Shown in pieces: positions 27,949 through 37,126 of a DNA stretch of 64,000 nucleotides. Location: positions 3,667,501 through 3,731,500 of the forward strand of contig NZ_CP059560.1 in the NCBI RefSeq assembly GCF_017894385.1, written 5' to 3'. Origin of the DNA: Aromatoleum petrolei. Lineage in GTDB: Bacteria; Pseudomonadota; Gammaproteobacteria; Burkholderiales; Rhodocyclaceae. A program made the position numbers and the translations under genes. The stretch's first letter is position 1; the number at the start of each line of letters is the position of its first letter. The notes below the pieces were generated by a model that saw only the letters and a list, made by a program, of their open reading frames with translations, did not search any database and was not told where the DNA came from.

Positions 27949-29538
27949 TCAGTGGCGGAAGTGGCGGAAGCCGGTGAACACCATCGCAACGCCCTGCTCG
28001 TCGGCGGCGGCGATCACTTCGGCGTCGCGCATTGAGCCGCCCGGCTGGATGACGGCGGTGGCGCCGGCCTGGGCGAGAACGTCGAGGCCGTCGCGGAACG
28101 GGAAGAAGGCATCCGAGGCGACCACCGTGCCCTTGACCGTGAGGCCGGCGTTCTCGGCCTTGATAGCGGCGATGCGGGCGGAGTCGACGCGGCTCATCTG
28201 GCCGGCGCCGACGCCGACGGTCATGCCGTCGCGGCAGTAGACGATGGCGTTCGACTTGACGTACTTGGCGACGCGCCAGGCGAAGAGGAGATCGCCCAGT
28301 TCCTGTTCGGTCGGCGCGCGCTTGGTGACGACCTTGAGGTCGGCAACCGCAATGCGGGCCTCGTCGGCGCTCTGCACCAAAAGGCCCCCGCCGACGCGCT
28401 TGTAGTCCAGCGCGCCTGCCGGCTTGCCGAGCGGGCAGGTGAGCACACGCACGTTCTGCTTCGCGGCGAGCAGCGCGAGCGCATCCGCCGTGTAGGAAGG
28501 GGCGATCAGCAGTTCGAGGAACTGCGCCGAGACGGCTTCGGCCGCGGCGCGGTCGACTTCGCAGTTGAACGCAATGATGCCGCCGAAGGCCGAGGTCGGG
28601 TCGGTCGAGAAGGCCTTGCGGTAGGCGGCAACGGGGGATTCGGCGATCGCGACGCCGCAGGGGTTGGCGTGCTTGACGATGACGCAGGCCGGGGTCGTCG
28701 CCTCGAAGGCCTTGACGCATTCCCATGCCGCGTCGGCGTCGGCGATGTTGTTGTACGACAGTTCCTTGCCCTGCAGCTGCTTGTAGGATGCGATCGAACC
28801 TTCGGGGGTGTTCGGCTCGCGATAGAAGGCGGCGGACTGGTGCGGGTTTTCGCCGTAGCGCAGGTCCTGCACCTTGTCGAAGGCGACCTGGTAGCGCTCG
28901 GGGTAGGCCTGCTTCGCGACTTCACCCTTTTCGCCGAAGGTGAGCGCGGTGAGGTGGTTGGAGATCGCGCTGTCGTAGCGGGCGGTGTGGGTGAAGGCCT
29001 TGACCGCGAGGGCGAAACGGGTCTTGTAGCTCAGCTCGCCACCGTTCGCTTTCAGTTCGTCGATGATGCAGCCGTAGTCTTCGGGATCGGTGACGATGCC
29101 CACGCCGCCCTTCTCGTCGCCGTGGTTCTTCGCCGCGGCGCGCACCATGGTCGGGCCGCCGATGTCGATGTTCTCGATCGCGTCCTCGAGCGTGCAGTCG
29201 GGCTTGGCGACGGTCTGCGCGAAGGGGTAGAGGTTCACGACCACGAGGTCGATGCGCGAGATACCGTGCGCGGCGATGGTCTCCATGTGTTCGGGCAGGT
29301 CGCGGCGCGCGAGGATGCCGCCGTGCACCTTCGGATGCAGCGTCTTGACGCGACCGTCCAGCATTTCGGGGAAGCCGGTGTGCTCGGACACGTCGGTGAC
29401 CGGCAGGCCGGCGTCGCGCAGCATCGAGGCGGTACCGCCGGTCGACAGGATCTTCACGCCGAGGCCATGCAGGGCCTCGGCGAATTCGAGGACGCCGTGC
29501 TTGTCGGAGACGCTGATCAGGGCTTGGGAGACTTTCAT
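27949..29538 (-). CDS. purH: Bifunctional AICAR transformylase/IMP cyclohydrolase
   Basis: Catalyses the last two steps to IMP. The N-terminal IMP cyclohydrolase domain starts [16 protein letters not shown] and contains STGGTASML; the AICAR formyltransferase domain contains [15 protein letters not shown], the catalytic [10 protein letters not shown] and [15 protein letters not shown] 29538 gives 529 aa, the usual length. In-frame codons upstream to 29604 have no family sequence. Confidence 0.97.
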   Translation of the reverse strand: MKVSQALISVSDKHGVLEFAEALHGLGVKILSTGGTASMLRDAGLPVTDVSEHTGFPEMLDGRVKTLHPKVHGGILARRDLPEHMETIAAHGISRIDLVVVNLYPFAQTVAKPDCTLEDAIENIDIGGPTMVRAAAKNHGDEKGGVGIVTDPEDYGCIIDELKANGGELSYKTRFALAVKAFTHTARYDSAISNHLTALTFGEKGEVAKQAYPERYQVAFDKVQDLRYGENPHQSAAFYREPNTPEGSIASYKQLQGKELSYNNIADADAAWECVKAFEATTPACVIVKHANPCGVAIAESPVAAYRKAFSTDPTSAFGGIIAFNCEVDRAAAEAVSAQFLELLIAPSYTADALALLAAKQNVRVLTCPLGKPAGALDYKRVGGGLLVQSADEARIAVADLKVVTKRAPTEQELGDLLFAWRVAKYVKSNAIVYCRDGMTVGVGAGQMSRVDSARIAAIKAENAGLTVKGTVVASDAFFPFRDGLDVLAQAGATAVIQPGGSMRDAEVIAAADEQGVAMVFTGFRHFRH

Positions 29539-29610
29539 CGTTCGTATCGCAGGAAGGAGTCGGAAGGCGGGGAGCCGTGCGCCCGTTACGGCGCACGGCA
29601 GCATTCGGGC

Positions 29611-29847
29611 TTACAGGAGTTCGTATTCGGTGAGCTTGCGTCGCAGGGTGTTGCGGTTGATGCCGAGCATCTCCGCGGCGACGGTCTGGTTGCCGTTGGC
29701 CTGGCGGAGGACGAATTCGAGCATCGGGCGTTCGACGTTACGGATCACCATTTCGTAGATCGCGGCCGGCTTTTCACCGTCGAGGTCACGGAAATACTGG
29801 TCGAGGGTGCGCTGGATCGAAGCAGCGATTTCGTTGGGGCGGCTCAT
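29611..29847 (-). CDS. fis: Fis family DNA-binding protein
   Basis: Nucleoid-associated DNA bender and global regulator. The 78-aa product has the dimerisation helices in the middle and the C-terminal helix-turn-helix NQTVAAEMLGINRNTLRRKL, nearly identical to Fis of other proteobacteria. Its ATG overlaps the dusB stop (ATGA), the classical dus-fis arrangement. The N-terminal beta-hairpin arm is shorter than in E. coli Fis, typical of betaproteobacteria. Confidence 0.94.
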   Translation of the reverse strand: MSRPNEIAASIQRTLDQYFRDLDGEKPAAIYEMVIRNVERPMLEFVLRQANGNQTVAAEMLGINRNTLRRKLTEYELL

Positions 29848-30866
29848 GCGGCAAGTTCCTGCGGGAGGTCTTCTTCGTAGCGCAGGCGGGCGTCCTGCTG
29901 GGCCAGTTGGCCGAAAAAGTCGTCGACGGCCGTCATTTGCGAGCGGACGTCGGGGAGCTGGTTCATGGTGCGACGGAAGGCGGCCGACCCGACCAGGCCC
30001 TTCGTGTACCAGGAGATGTGCTTGCGGGCGACCTTCACGCCGGTATCTTCGCCGTAGAAGGCGTACAGGTCGGCGAGGTGTTCGCGGCACACCTGGAGGA
30101 TCTCGCTGACGAGCGGCGGCGGCATCAGTTCGCCGGTCGCGAGGTAATGTTCGGTCTCGCGGAAGATCCACGGCCGGCCCTGGGCGGCGCGGCCGATCAT
30201 GACGCCGTCGGCGCCGGTGTAGTCGAGCACGTATTTCGCCTTCTCGGGCGAGGTGATGTCGCCGTTGGCGATGACCGGGATCTTCACCAGGGTCTTCACG
30301 TGCGCGATGGTGTCGTACTCCGCCTCGCCCATGTACTGGTCGGCGCGCGTGCGGCCGTGGATCGCGATGGCGCGGATGCCGGATTCCTCGGCGATGCGCG
30401 CGATGGTCGGGGCGTTGCGATGCTGGCGGTTCCAGCCGGTGCGGAACTTGAGCGTGACCGGGGTGTTCGGCACCGCGGCGACGACGGCCTCGAGGATGCG
30501 CGCGACGAGGGGCTCGTCCTGCATCAGCGCGGAGCCCGCCATCACGTTGCACACCTTCTTCGCCGGGCAGCCCATGTTGATGTCGATGATCTGGGCGCCG
30601 TTGTCCGCGTTGTGGCGGGCGGCCTCGGCCATCATCTGCGGGTCGGCGCCGGCGATCTGCACCGAGATCGGATCGACCTCGCCTTCGTGGTTGGCGCGCC
30701 TGAGCGTCTTCGCGCTGCCATAGAGCAGCGAATTGGACGTGACCATCTCGCTCACGGCGACGCCCGCGCCGAGCTTCTTGCACAGCTGGCGGAAGGGACG
30801 GTCGGTGACGCCGGCCATCGGGGCGACGAAAAGATTGTTGCGCAGGGTGAAGCCGGCGTACTGCAT
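29844..30866 (-). CDS. dusB: tRNA-dihydrouridine synthase B
   Basis: FMN/NADPH-dependent reduction of specific uridines in tRNA. The 340-aa TIM-barrel protein has LFVAPMAGVTDRPFRQL, the active-site INMGCPAKKVCN with its cysteine, IAIHGRTRADQYMG and VIANGDITS. Length is normal. It heads the dusB-fis-purH-purD-hemF series and its stop overlaps the fis start. Confidence 0.95.
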   Translation of the reverse strand: MQYAGFTLRNNLFVAPMAGVTDRPFRQLCKKLGAGVAVSEMVTSNSLLYGSAKTLRRANHEGEVDPISVQIAGADPQMMAEAARHNADNGAQIIDINMGCPAKKVCNVMAGSALMQDEPLVARILEAVVAAVPNTPVTLKFRTGWNRQHRNAPTIARIAEESGIRAIAIHGRTRADQYMGEAEYDTIAHVKTLVKIPVIANGDITSPEKAKYVLDYTGADGVMIGRAAQGRPWIFRETEHYLATGELMPPPLVSEILQVCREHLADLYAFYGEDTGVKVARKHISWYTKGLVGSAAFRRTMNQLPDVRSQMTAVDDFFGQLAQQDARLRYEEDLPQELAA

Positions 30867-30956
30867 GGGCGGGGCGTGTTGCGGGGGAAAGGTCGGGATT
30901 TTACCCCATGCCGCGCCGGGCGAGCAGCCGAATGCTCGCCCCGGGCAGCGACTGCG

Positions 30957-32678
30957 TCACACCTGTGTGGTATCCGCGCCCGTTGCCGCGGGTGCGTGCG
31001 GCTCGGGCGGCAGCGCGCGCGTGCTGCGGTTGCGCCCGCCTTCCTTCGAGCGGTAAAGCGCCGCATCGGCGGCCTCGACGAGGCCGTCCGGGCTGGAGAC
31101 GGGAATCTCGGGGAAGGCGGCGACGCCGACACTGATCGTGACCTTGAGGCCGTCGACCTCCGCGGCCTCGATTTCGGCTCGCAGGCGCTCCGCGACGCAG
31201 AACGCGCCTTCGAGCGTGGTGTTGGGCAGGATGCCGACGAACTCCTCGCCGCCGTACCGGCATGCGAGATCGTACTTGCGCAGCGCGTCGTGGAAGTTAT
31301 TCGCGACCGACTGCAGCACGCGGTCGCCCTGATCGTGACCGTAAGTGTCGTTGAATTTCTTGAAGTGGTCGATATCGAACATCAGCACCGCGAGCGAGGT
31401 GCCGGTTCGCTGGGCGCGGTTGTATTCGGTGTCCAGCGTGGCGTCCAGGTGGCGGCGGTTGAACAGGCCGGTGAGGCCGTCGGTGGTGGACAGGCGGCGC
31501 AATTCGTCCTCGAGGCGCTTCTCTTCCGTGATGTCGCGCAGCAGCGCGGCCGAGCCGACGATATTGTGATCGTTGCCGAAGATCGTGGAGGCGAAGATCT
31601 GCAGGACGCGTTCCTTGTAGGAGGTCGTGATCGCGCCGTTCTGCTCGGGATCGGACAGCCACAGGCGCATCTGCTCCTCGTCGTCGAGGAGGGCATAGAA
31701 ACCTTCCCGGGCGATCTGGCTCGCGGGCTTTTCCAGCAGACGTTCGGCTGCGGGGTTCACGAGCACGATCTCGCCGGTGCTGTCGGTGACAACGATGCCT
31801 TCGCCGGCGCCGTGGATGATGGTCGTGAGCTTGTCCTGCTCGCGGCGCAAGCCGTCGTAGGTGGTCTTGAGCTCGGAGGTCATGCGATTGAAGCTGTTGG
31901 CCATCGTGCCGATTTCGTCGCGGCTGTGGATCGGCACCTGGTGGTCGAGGTCGCCGTCGGAGACGCGGCTCATCGCATGCGTGACCTTCTCGAGCGGTTC
32001 GACGATGGTGCGGCCGAGCATGTAGCCGGTGAGCAGCATGGTCGCCATCAGCGCCAGGGCGAGGCCGCCGATGGCGTACTGGCGTACCTCGTAGATGTCG
32101 CGCTCGACGGCCGCGAGCGAGGTCGTCAGCTTGATCACACCGCGCACTTTGTTGGCCGTGCCGTGGCACTTGCTGCAGGCATCGACGTACTTGATCGGGG
32201 CGAGGAAGGTGAGGGTGCGGTGGCCGTCGAGGCCGGGTTCGTACACCGCAAGCGTGCGGCCTTCTCTCACCGTTGCGAGCAGGTTGGGATCGTCCGCCGG
32301 GAGGACCGGGATCTGCTGTTCGTGATCGCGCGGCGTGAAGGTTTCCTCGCCGCGGCGGCGATTCACGTCTTCGATCGTCTTGTTGTCGCGGAAGGCTTCG
32401 TCGCCGTTGGTGCGCAGGATGCGGAAGTCGATGATGTCGGTGACTTTCTTGAGGCGGTCGGCATAGGACTCGGCGATGTCCGCTGAGCCTGCCAGCATCA
32501 CCGCCTGCAGGCCCTGGGCCACGCTTTCGGTGAGCTTTTCCATCGTGCGCTCGTTCTGGCTCAGGACCGTCTGTTCCTGGAAGTGCGTGTAGAAGAGCGC
32601 CATCGCCACGAGGACCACCGTGACTGCAATGCCGACCGCAAGGGTGATCTTGTAGCGAATCCGCATGTTGTTGTTCAT
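30957..32678 (-). CDS. Diguanylate cyclase with periplasmic c-heme motif, HAMP and PAS
   Basis: Predicted membrane sensor that makes cyclic di-GMP. Order of parts in 573 aa: membrane helix ~9-31; periplasmic domain ~32-200 carrying a c-type heme attachment motif CSKCH at 168-172; second helix ~202-222; HAMP (LGRTIVEPLEKV onward); PAS-like region ~285-385 (GIVVTDSTGEIVLVNPAAERLLE); GGDEF domain ~390-545 with GGEEF at 476-480 and a product-inhibition RxxD site (RKYD, 467-470) exactly five residues upstream. A covalent heme suggests sensing of redox state, oxygen or nitric oxide; that is inference. Cyclic di-GMP may connect it to the exopolysaccharide locus in this window. Confidence 0.88.
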   Translation of the reverse strand: MNNNMRIRYKITLAVGIAVTVVLVAMALFYTHFQEQTVLSQNERTMEKLTESVAQGLQAVMLAGSADIAESYADRLKKVTDIIDFRILRTNGDEAFRDNKTIEDVNRRRGEETFTPRDHEQQIPVLPADDPNLLATVREGRTLAVYEPGLDGHRTLTFLAPIKYVDACSKCHGTANKVRGVIKLTTSLAAVERDIYEVRQYAIGGLALALMATMLLTGYMLGRTIVEPLEKVTHAMSRVSDGDLDHQVPIHSRDEIGTMANSFNRMTSELKTTYDGLRREQDKLTTIIHGAGEGIVVTDSTGEIVLVNPAAERLLEKPASQIAREGFYALLDDEEQMRLWLSDPEQNGAITTSYKERVLQIFASTIFGNDHNIVGSAALLRDITEEKRLEDELRRLSTTDGLTGLFNRRHLDATLDTEYNRAQRTGTSLAVLMFDIDHFKKFNDTYGHDQGDRVLQSVANNFHDALRKYDLACRYGGEEFVGILPNTTLEGAFCVAERLRAEIEAAEVDGLKVTISVGVAAFPEIPVSSPDGLVEAADAALYRSKEGGRNRSTRALPPEPHAPAATGADTTQV

Positions 32679-32757
32679 GTGATCAAACGTCAGGTCCGGG
32701 ATTGTTCGGACGCAATCATATAACGATGGCGTGCCGGCGAGGCCGGCATCGCAGGAA

Positions 32758-33915
32758 TTACGGCCAGGCGCGGGCGCCGAACATCATGCGGCGGGCGATG
32801 AAGTGACGCAGCGGCGGCAGCATGTCGAGGGCGAACAGGGCCGCGCCGCGCGCGTGGTGCAGGGGGGCGAAGTCGTTGCTGAAGATGCGTACGAGGCTGT
32901 CGGTGAAGTTGATCGCGCCGAAGCGGTCCAGGCGCCGGGCGTCGCGCCACGCCGCGAGCGTGCCGGCCAGGCCGGGGTCGCCGCGGAAATCGAGGAGGGT
33001 GCTGGCGAGCGCCCACACATCGCGCAGCGCGAGGTTGAAGCCCTGGCCCGCGACGGGGTGCAGGGTCTGGGCAGCATTGCCCAACCAGACGGTGCGCTGG
33101 CCGACGGGGTCGCGGCGGTAGCGCAGCACCAGCGGGTAGCGTTGCCGCCCGGCGACGTGTGCAAGGTGCACACGGCTGCCGAAGCGGTGCTGGAGGTGCT
33201 CGAGGTAGGCGGCGTCGGACAGAGCCAGGAGTTCGGTGGCGCGCCGGGGCGAGGCGACATGCACCAGTGCGTATTGGTGGCCGTGGGGTAGCAACGCGAT
33301 CGGACCCTCGCTGGTGAAGCGCTCGAAGGCGGTTTCGTCGTGGCCACCCGCGATGCCCACATCGGCGATGATCGCGTGCTGGCCGTAGTCGCGTTCGACG
33401 ATGTCGGGCGTGCCGGCCTGCAGCCCGCCTTCGGCGCAGGCGACGAGGCGGGCGTTGGCGGCGGCGCCGTGGAGGGTGCTGCCGCTGCCTGCGAGGCTGG
33501 CCGTAACTGCGTCTGAGCCGGTTGCAAGTCCGGCGACTTCGGTCTCGTCCATGACCGTGATGCCGGTGCGTTCCAAGGCTTCGCGCAGGACGTCGGCGAG
33601 AGCGCCTGCCCGGACGACGTAGCCGAGCGCGGGCAGGCCGTACTCGTCCGCTTCGAGGCGGGTGCGGCCTAAGCCGCCCTGCTGCGATATGTGGATGTGG
33701 CGGATGGGCGTCGCCGGCAGGTCATGCCACACGCCCAGGCGTTCGAGCGTGAGGCGTGTGCCGTGGGCGAGCGCGAGCGCGCGCGGGTCCGCGGCGACAG
33801 CATCGCGTGGGCGTGCATCAGCCAGCGCGATCGCGAGGCCGCTGTCCTTGAGCGCGAGGGCGAGCGAAAGGCCGACCGGGCCGGCGCCGACGATCAGCAG
33901 GTCATGCTGCACCAT
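32758..33915 (-). CDS. ubiH: UbiH/UbiF-family FAD-dependent hydroxylase
   Basis: Aromatic-ring monooxygenase of the ubiquinone pathway group. ATG 33915 gives 385 aa starting MVQHDLLIVGAGPVGLSLA, the FAD-binding Rossmann motif. Also present are ALGYVVRAGALADVL and the C-terminal FAD-contact segment VWLGNAAQTLHPVAGQGFNLALRD, diagnostic of the family. It overlaps the 3' end of pepP by 14 bp, the widespread pepP-ubiH arrangement. Whether it hydroxylates C4, C5 or C6 cannot be told by eye. Confidence 0.88.
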   Translation of the reverse strand: MVQHDLLIVGAGPVGLSLALALKDSGLAIALADARPRDAVAADPRALALAHGTRLTLERLGVWHDLPATPIRHIHISQQGGLGRTRLEADEYGLPALGYVVRAGALADVLREALERTGITVMDETEVAGLATGSDAVTASLAGSGSTLHGAAANARLVACAEGGLQAGTPDIVERDYGQHAIIADVGIAGGHDETAFERFTSEGPIALLPHGHQYALVHVASPRRATELLALSDAAYLEHLQHRFGSRVHLAHVAGRQRYPLVLRYRRDPVGQRTVWLGNAAQTLHPVAGQGFNLALRDVWALASTLLDFRGDPGLAGTLAAWRDARRLDRFGAINFTDSLVRIFSNDFAPLHHARGAALFALDMLPPLRHFIARRMMFGARAWP

Positions 33916-35266
33916 CGGCGGCCTCGCGCATGAGGTCCTCGATGTCGGCAACCGTGCGGGGTGCCGCTTCGGTGATGTATTCGCAGCCGTCCTCGGTGAC
34001 CAGGGCGTCGTCCTCGATGCGCACGCCGATGTTCCAGAAGGCTTCCGGCACGCCTTCGGCGGGCCGGATGTAGCAGCCCGGCTCCACCGTCAGCACCATG
34101 CCCGGTGCCAGCAGCCGCCAGTCGCCATCGAGTTTGTATTCGCCCGCGTCGTGCACGTCGCGACCGAGCCAGTGGCCGGTGCGGTGCATGTAGAAGCGGC
34201 GGTAGTGGCCCTGTTCGAGGACTTCGGCGAGGCTGCCGGAAAGGAGCTTGAGATCCAGCATGCCCTGCGCGAGCACCTCGACGGCGGCGTCGTGCGGCAT
34301 GTTCCAGTGTGCGCCGGGACGGATGACCGCCTTCGCGGCCGTCTGGGCGGCGAGCACGAGTTCGTAGATGTCGCGTTGCGGGCCGCTGAAGCGGCCGTTC
34401 ACGGGGAAGCTGCGGGTGATGTCGGAGGCGTAGCCGTCGAGCTCGCAGCCGGCGTCGATCAGCAGCAGGTCGCCGTCGGCCATCTGGCGGTCGTTCTCGA
34501 TGTAGTGCAGCACGCAGGCGTTGGCGCCGCTGGCGACGATGGACGGGTAGGCGGGGGCCTGGCTGCCGGCGCGGCGGAAGGCATGGAGCAGTTCGGCTTC
34601 GATCTCGTACTCGAAGCGGCCGGGGCGGGTCGCGGCCATCGCGCGGCGGTGCGCTTCGCCGGAAATGTCGCCGGCGCGGCGCATGATCGCGATTTCGGCG
34701 GCATCCTTGATGATGCGCATCTCGTCGAGTTCGGCGCGCACGTCGCGGATTGCGTGGGGCGGGATCGCGCCGGCGCGGGCATTCGCGCGCACGGTGTTGA
34801 GTGCGCGCAGTACGCGGGCGTCCCAGTCGGCCTCGTGGCCGAGGCTGCACCACAGCGCGGGCTGGCCGGACATGAGGTCGGGCAGACGCTGGTCGAGTTC
34901 GCCGACGGTCCAGGCCTCGTCGAAGCCGAAATGCTCGCGTGCTGCGTCGGGGCCGTGGCGGTAGCCGTCCCAGATTTCGCGCTCCTCGTTCTTCTCGCGG
35001 CAGAACAGGATCGATTTCGGCGTGTCGCCGCCAACCAGCACGACCACCGCCTCCGGTTCGCCGAAGCCGGTCAGGTAGTGGAAATAGCTGTCGTAACGGA
35101 ACGGGTAATGCGTGTCGCGGTTGCGTGCGCGTTCCGGGGCGGTCGGCAACACCGCGATACCGCCGCCCTGGGCGTTCATGCGGGCGAGCAGGCGCTCGCG
35201 GCGGGCGCGGAAAGGGGCGATGTCGAGCGCGAGGGGGGCGAGCTTCGGGGCGAGGGGCATATTCAT
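33902..35266 (-). CDS. pepP: Xaa-Pro aminopeptidase P
   Basis: Metallopeptidase removing N-terminal residues before proline. The 454-aa protein has the aminopeptidase P N-terminal domain (FHYLTGFGEPEAVVVL) and the pita-bread catalytic domain with two-metal ligands: the Asp pair in LLLIDAGCELDGYASDITRSF, His in YMHRTGHWLG, Glu in LTVEPGCYI and RIEDDALV. Lengths and motifs are normal. It is followed, with overlap, by the ubiH-like gene. Confidence 0.95.
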   Translation of the reverse strand: MNMPLAPKLAPLALDIAPFRARRERLLARMNAQGGGIAVLPTAPERARNRDTHYPFRYDSYFHYLTGFGEPEAVVVLVGGDTPKSILFCREKNEEREIWDGYRHGPDAAREHFGFDEAWTVGELDQRLPDLMSGQPALWCSLGHEADWDARVLRALNTVRANARAGAIPPHAIRDVRAELDEMRIIKDAAEIAIMRRAGDISGEAHRRAMAATRPGRFEYEIEAELLHAFRRAGSQAPAYPSIVASGANACVLHYIENDRQMADGDLLLIDAGCELDGYASDITRSFPVNGRFSGPQRDIYELVLAAQTAAKAVIRPGAHWNMPHDAAVEVLAQGMLDLKLLSGSLAEVLEQGHYRRFYMHRTGHWLGRDVHDAGEYKLDGDWRLLAPGMVLTVEPGCYIRPAEGVPEAFWNIGVRIEDDALVTEDGCEYITEAAPRTVADIEDLMREAADGAA

Positions 35267-35318
35267 CGGCAGATTATGGCATGTGGTGTCGGATTCGACC
35301 CGACCCGCCGGGGGGCGT

Positions 35319-36008
35319 TCAGGCGCCGGGTTGTCGCAGCCGGGCGTCGAGCTCGGCGAGCCGCGCCGGGGTGCCGACGTCGAGCCAGTAGCCGGCGTGC
35401 GCCGTGCCGCCGACGCACCCGGCGTCCATCGCTTCGCGCAGCAGCGGTCCCAGCGCGGCGCGTGTGCCGGGGGCGATGCCGGCGAACAGGTTCGGGTGGT
35501 ACACGCCGATGCCGGAGAAGGTGAGTCGCGGTTCGCCGTCGCGATGCAGTCGCCCGTCCGCGAGACGGAAATCCCCGCCGGGGTGGTGTTCCGGGTTAGG
35601 CACCATCAGCAGGTGGGCGAGGTCGCCCTCGGCCGAGAGCGTGGTGCCGCGCTCGCGCAGCGTCGCGAGGTCGGCGTCGCAGAACACGTCGCCATTGACG
35701 ACGAGGAAGGGCGCGTTGCCCAGCAGCGGCAGGGCCTGGCGGATGCCGCCGGCAGTCTCCAGCGCCTCGGCCTCGGCCGAATAGTGCAGGCGCACGCCGA
35801 AGCTGCGGCCGTCGCCCAGCGCGGCCTCGATCATCGCGCCGAGGTGAGCGTGGTTGATCGCGATGTCGGTGAAACCGGCGTCGCGCAGGCGTTCGATGTG
35901 CCACACGATCAGGGGCTTGCCGCCCGCCCGCAGCAGCGGTTTCGGGCACGCGTCCGTCAGCGGACGCATGCGTTCGCCGCGTCCGGCGGCGAGGATCATT
36001 GCACGCAT
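35319..36008 (-). CDS. murU: N-acetylmuramate-1-phosphate uridylyltransferase
   Basis: Makes UDP-MurNAc from MurNAc-1-phosphate in peptidoglycan recycling, bypassing de novo synthesis. The 229-aa protein begins MRAMILAAGRGERMRPLT, the nucleotidyltransferase signature, with PKPLLRAGGKPLI, the metal site in LVVNGDVFCDADL and GYWLDVGTPARL. ATG 36008 shares one base with the amgK stop (TGATG). The pairing with amgK is the basis for assigning MurU rather than another sugar nucleotidyltransferase. Confidence 0.9.
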   Translation of the reverse strand: MRAMILAAGRGERMRPLTDACPKPLLRAGGKPLIVWHIERLRDAGFTDIAINHAHLGAMIEAALGDGRSFGVRLHYSAEAEALETAGGIRQALPLLGNAPFLVVNGDVFCDADLATLRERGTTLSAEGDLAHLLMVPNPEHHPGGDFRLADGRLHRDGEPRLTFSGIGVYHPNLFAGIAPGTRAALGPLLREAMDAGCVGGTAHAGYWLDVGTPARLAELDARLRQPGA

Positions 36009-37012
36009 CAGAAGGTGTAGCCGACTTCGACCGGTTCGGGATCGAGGCGGTCGAGCAGCTTCAGCAGTGGCCCGAGGTCGCGGTAGCGCTTGCAGGCGCG
36101 GCGCAGGTAGTCCATCACCAGCGGCATGTCGGCGAGGTAGCCGTCCTTGCCGTCGCGATGGTAGAGGCGCGCGAAGATGCCCAGCACCTTGATGTGGCGC
36201 TGAACGCCCATCCATTCGTAGTCGCGGTGGAAGTCGGAGAAGTCCGCGCGCACCGGCAGGCCAAGCTTGCGCGCCGCTTCCCAGTAGCGGGCGAGCATGT
36301 CGAGGGTGAAATCCTCTTCCCAGTGGATGTAGGCGTCCTTGAACAGCGAGGCGAGGTCGTAGGTGAGCGGGCCGTACACGGCATCCTGGAAGTCGATGAT
36401 GCCCGGGTTGGCCTGGTCGGGCAGGTACATCAGGTTGCGCGAATGGTAGTCGCGGTGCACGAACACTTGCGGTTCGGCCAGGTTCACTTCGAGGATGCGG
36501 TCGAAGCTGTCCATCAGCGTGACGCGCTGGCGGTCGTCGAGGGTGACGCCCTTGTGGCGCTCGATGTACCACTCGGGGAAGAGCATCAGCTCGCGCAGCA
36601 GCAGCTCGCGCGAGTACTCCGGCAGCACGCCGGGCCGGCTCGCGCGCTGGATCGCAATCAGCGAGCCGAGGGCGTCGGCGTAGAGGTGGGGGGCATTGTC
36701 CTTGTTCAGCGCAGCGAGGTAGGTCGTGCTGCCGAGGTCGGAGAGCAGCAGGAAGCCCTGATCGAGATCCTGCGCGAGCACTTCCGGCACGTGTGCGCCG
36801 GCGGCGCGGAACAGCTCCTCGACCTTCAGCCAGGGGCGGCAGTCCTCGCGCTCGGGCGGGGCGTCCATGACCACCAGGCTGGGGCTGCCGTCGGCGAAGT
36901 TCACGCGGAAATAGCGGCGGAAACTGGCATCCGCCGATGCGGCCGTCAGCTCGAAGGCCCCTCCGGACAGTTGCGTGGTCAGCCAGTCGTTCAGTTGGGC
37001 AAGTCTGTGCAC
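36008..37012 (-). CDS. amgK: N-acetylmuramate/N-acetylglucosamine kinase
   Basis: Anomeric kinase that phosphorylates MurNAc or GlcNAc for peptidoglycan recycling. The 334-aa protein has the aminoglycoside-phosphotransferase fold: N-terminal ADASFRRYFRV and VVMDAPPE, LLLSDLGSTTYL, the catalytic VFVHRDYHSRNLM and metal site GIIDFQDAVYGPLTYDLASL. It is followed immediately by murU and is divergent from lptD, the same layout as in Pseudomonas and many betaproteobacteria. Confidence 0.92.
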   Translation of the reverse strand: MHRLAQLNDWLTTQLSGGAFELTAASADASFRRYFRVNFADGSPSLVVMDAPPEREDCRPWLKVEELFRAAGAHVPEVLAQDLDQGFLLLSDLGSTTYLAALNKDNAPHLYADALGSLIAIQRASRPGVLPEYSRELLLRELMLFPEWYIERHKGVTLDDRQRVTLMDSFDRILEVNLAEPQVFVHRDYHSRNLMYLPDQANPGIIDFQDAVYGPLTYDLASLFKDAYIHWEEDFTLDMLARYWEAARKLGLPVRADFSDFHRDYEWMGVQRHIKVLGIFARLYHRDGKDGYLADMPLVMDYLRRACKRYRDLGPLLKLLDRLDPEPVEVGYTF

Positions 37013-37126
37013 CGGGTTCTCCGCGACGCTTCGTGTAAAATCCGCGAGTTTATCAAAAGGCCGCGGTCGTGCCGGGCACGGGCCGCCGGCGATGAAACCA
37101 GGATTGGGGAAAGCGCTTTGCGCGAA

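Noticed and set aside
26609..28240. Plus-strand frame of 543 codons
   Set aside because: It is the shadow of purD/purH, both unmistakable on the minus strand; high GC keeps opposite frames open.
29907..32486. Plus-strand frame of 859 codons
   Set aside because: Antisense to dusB and the diguanylate cyclase; no coherent domains.
35999..37126. Upstream extension of lptD to 1185 codons
   Set aside because: Antisense to amgK; signal peptide of LptD starts at 37127.
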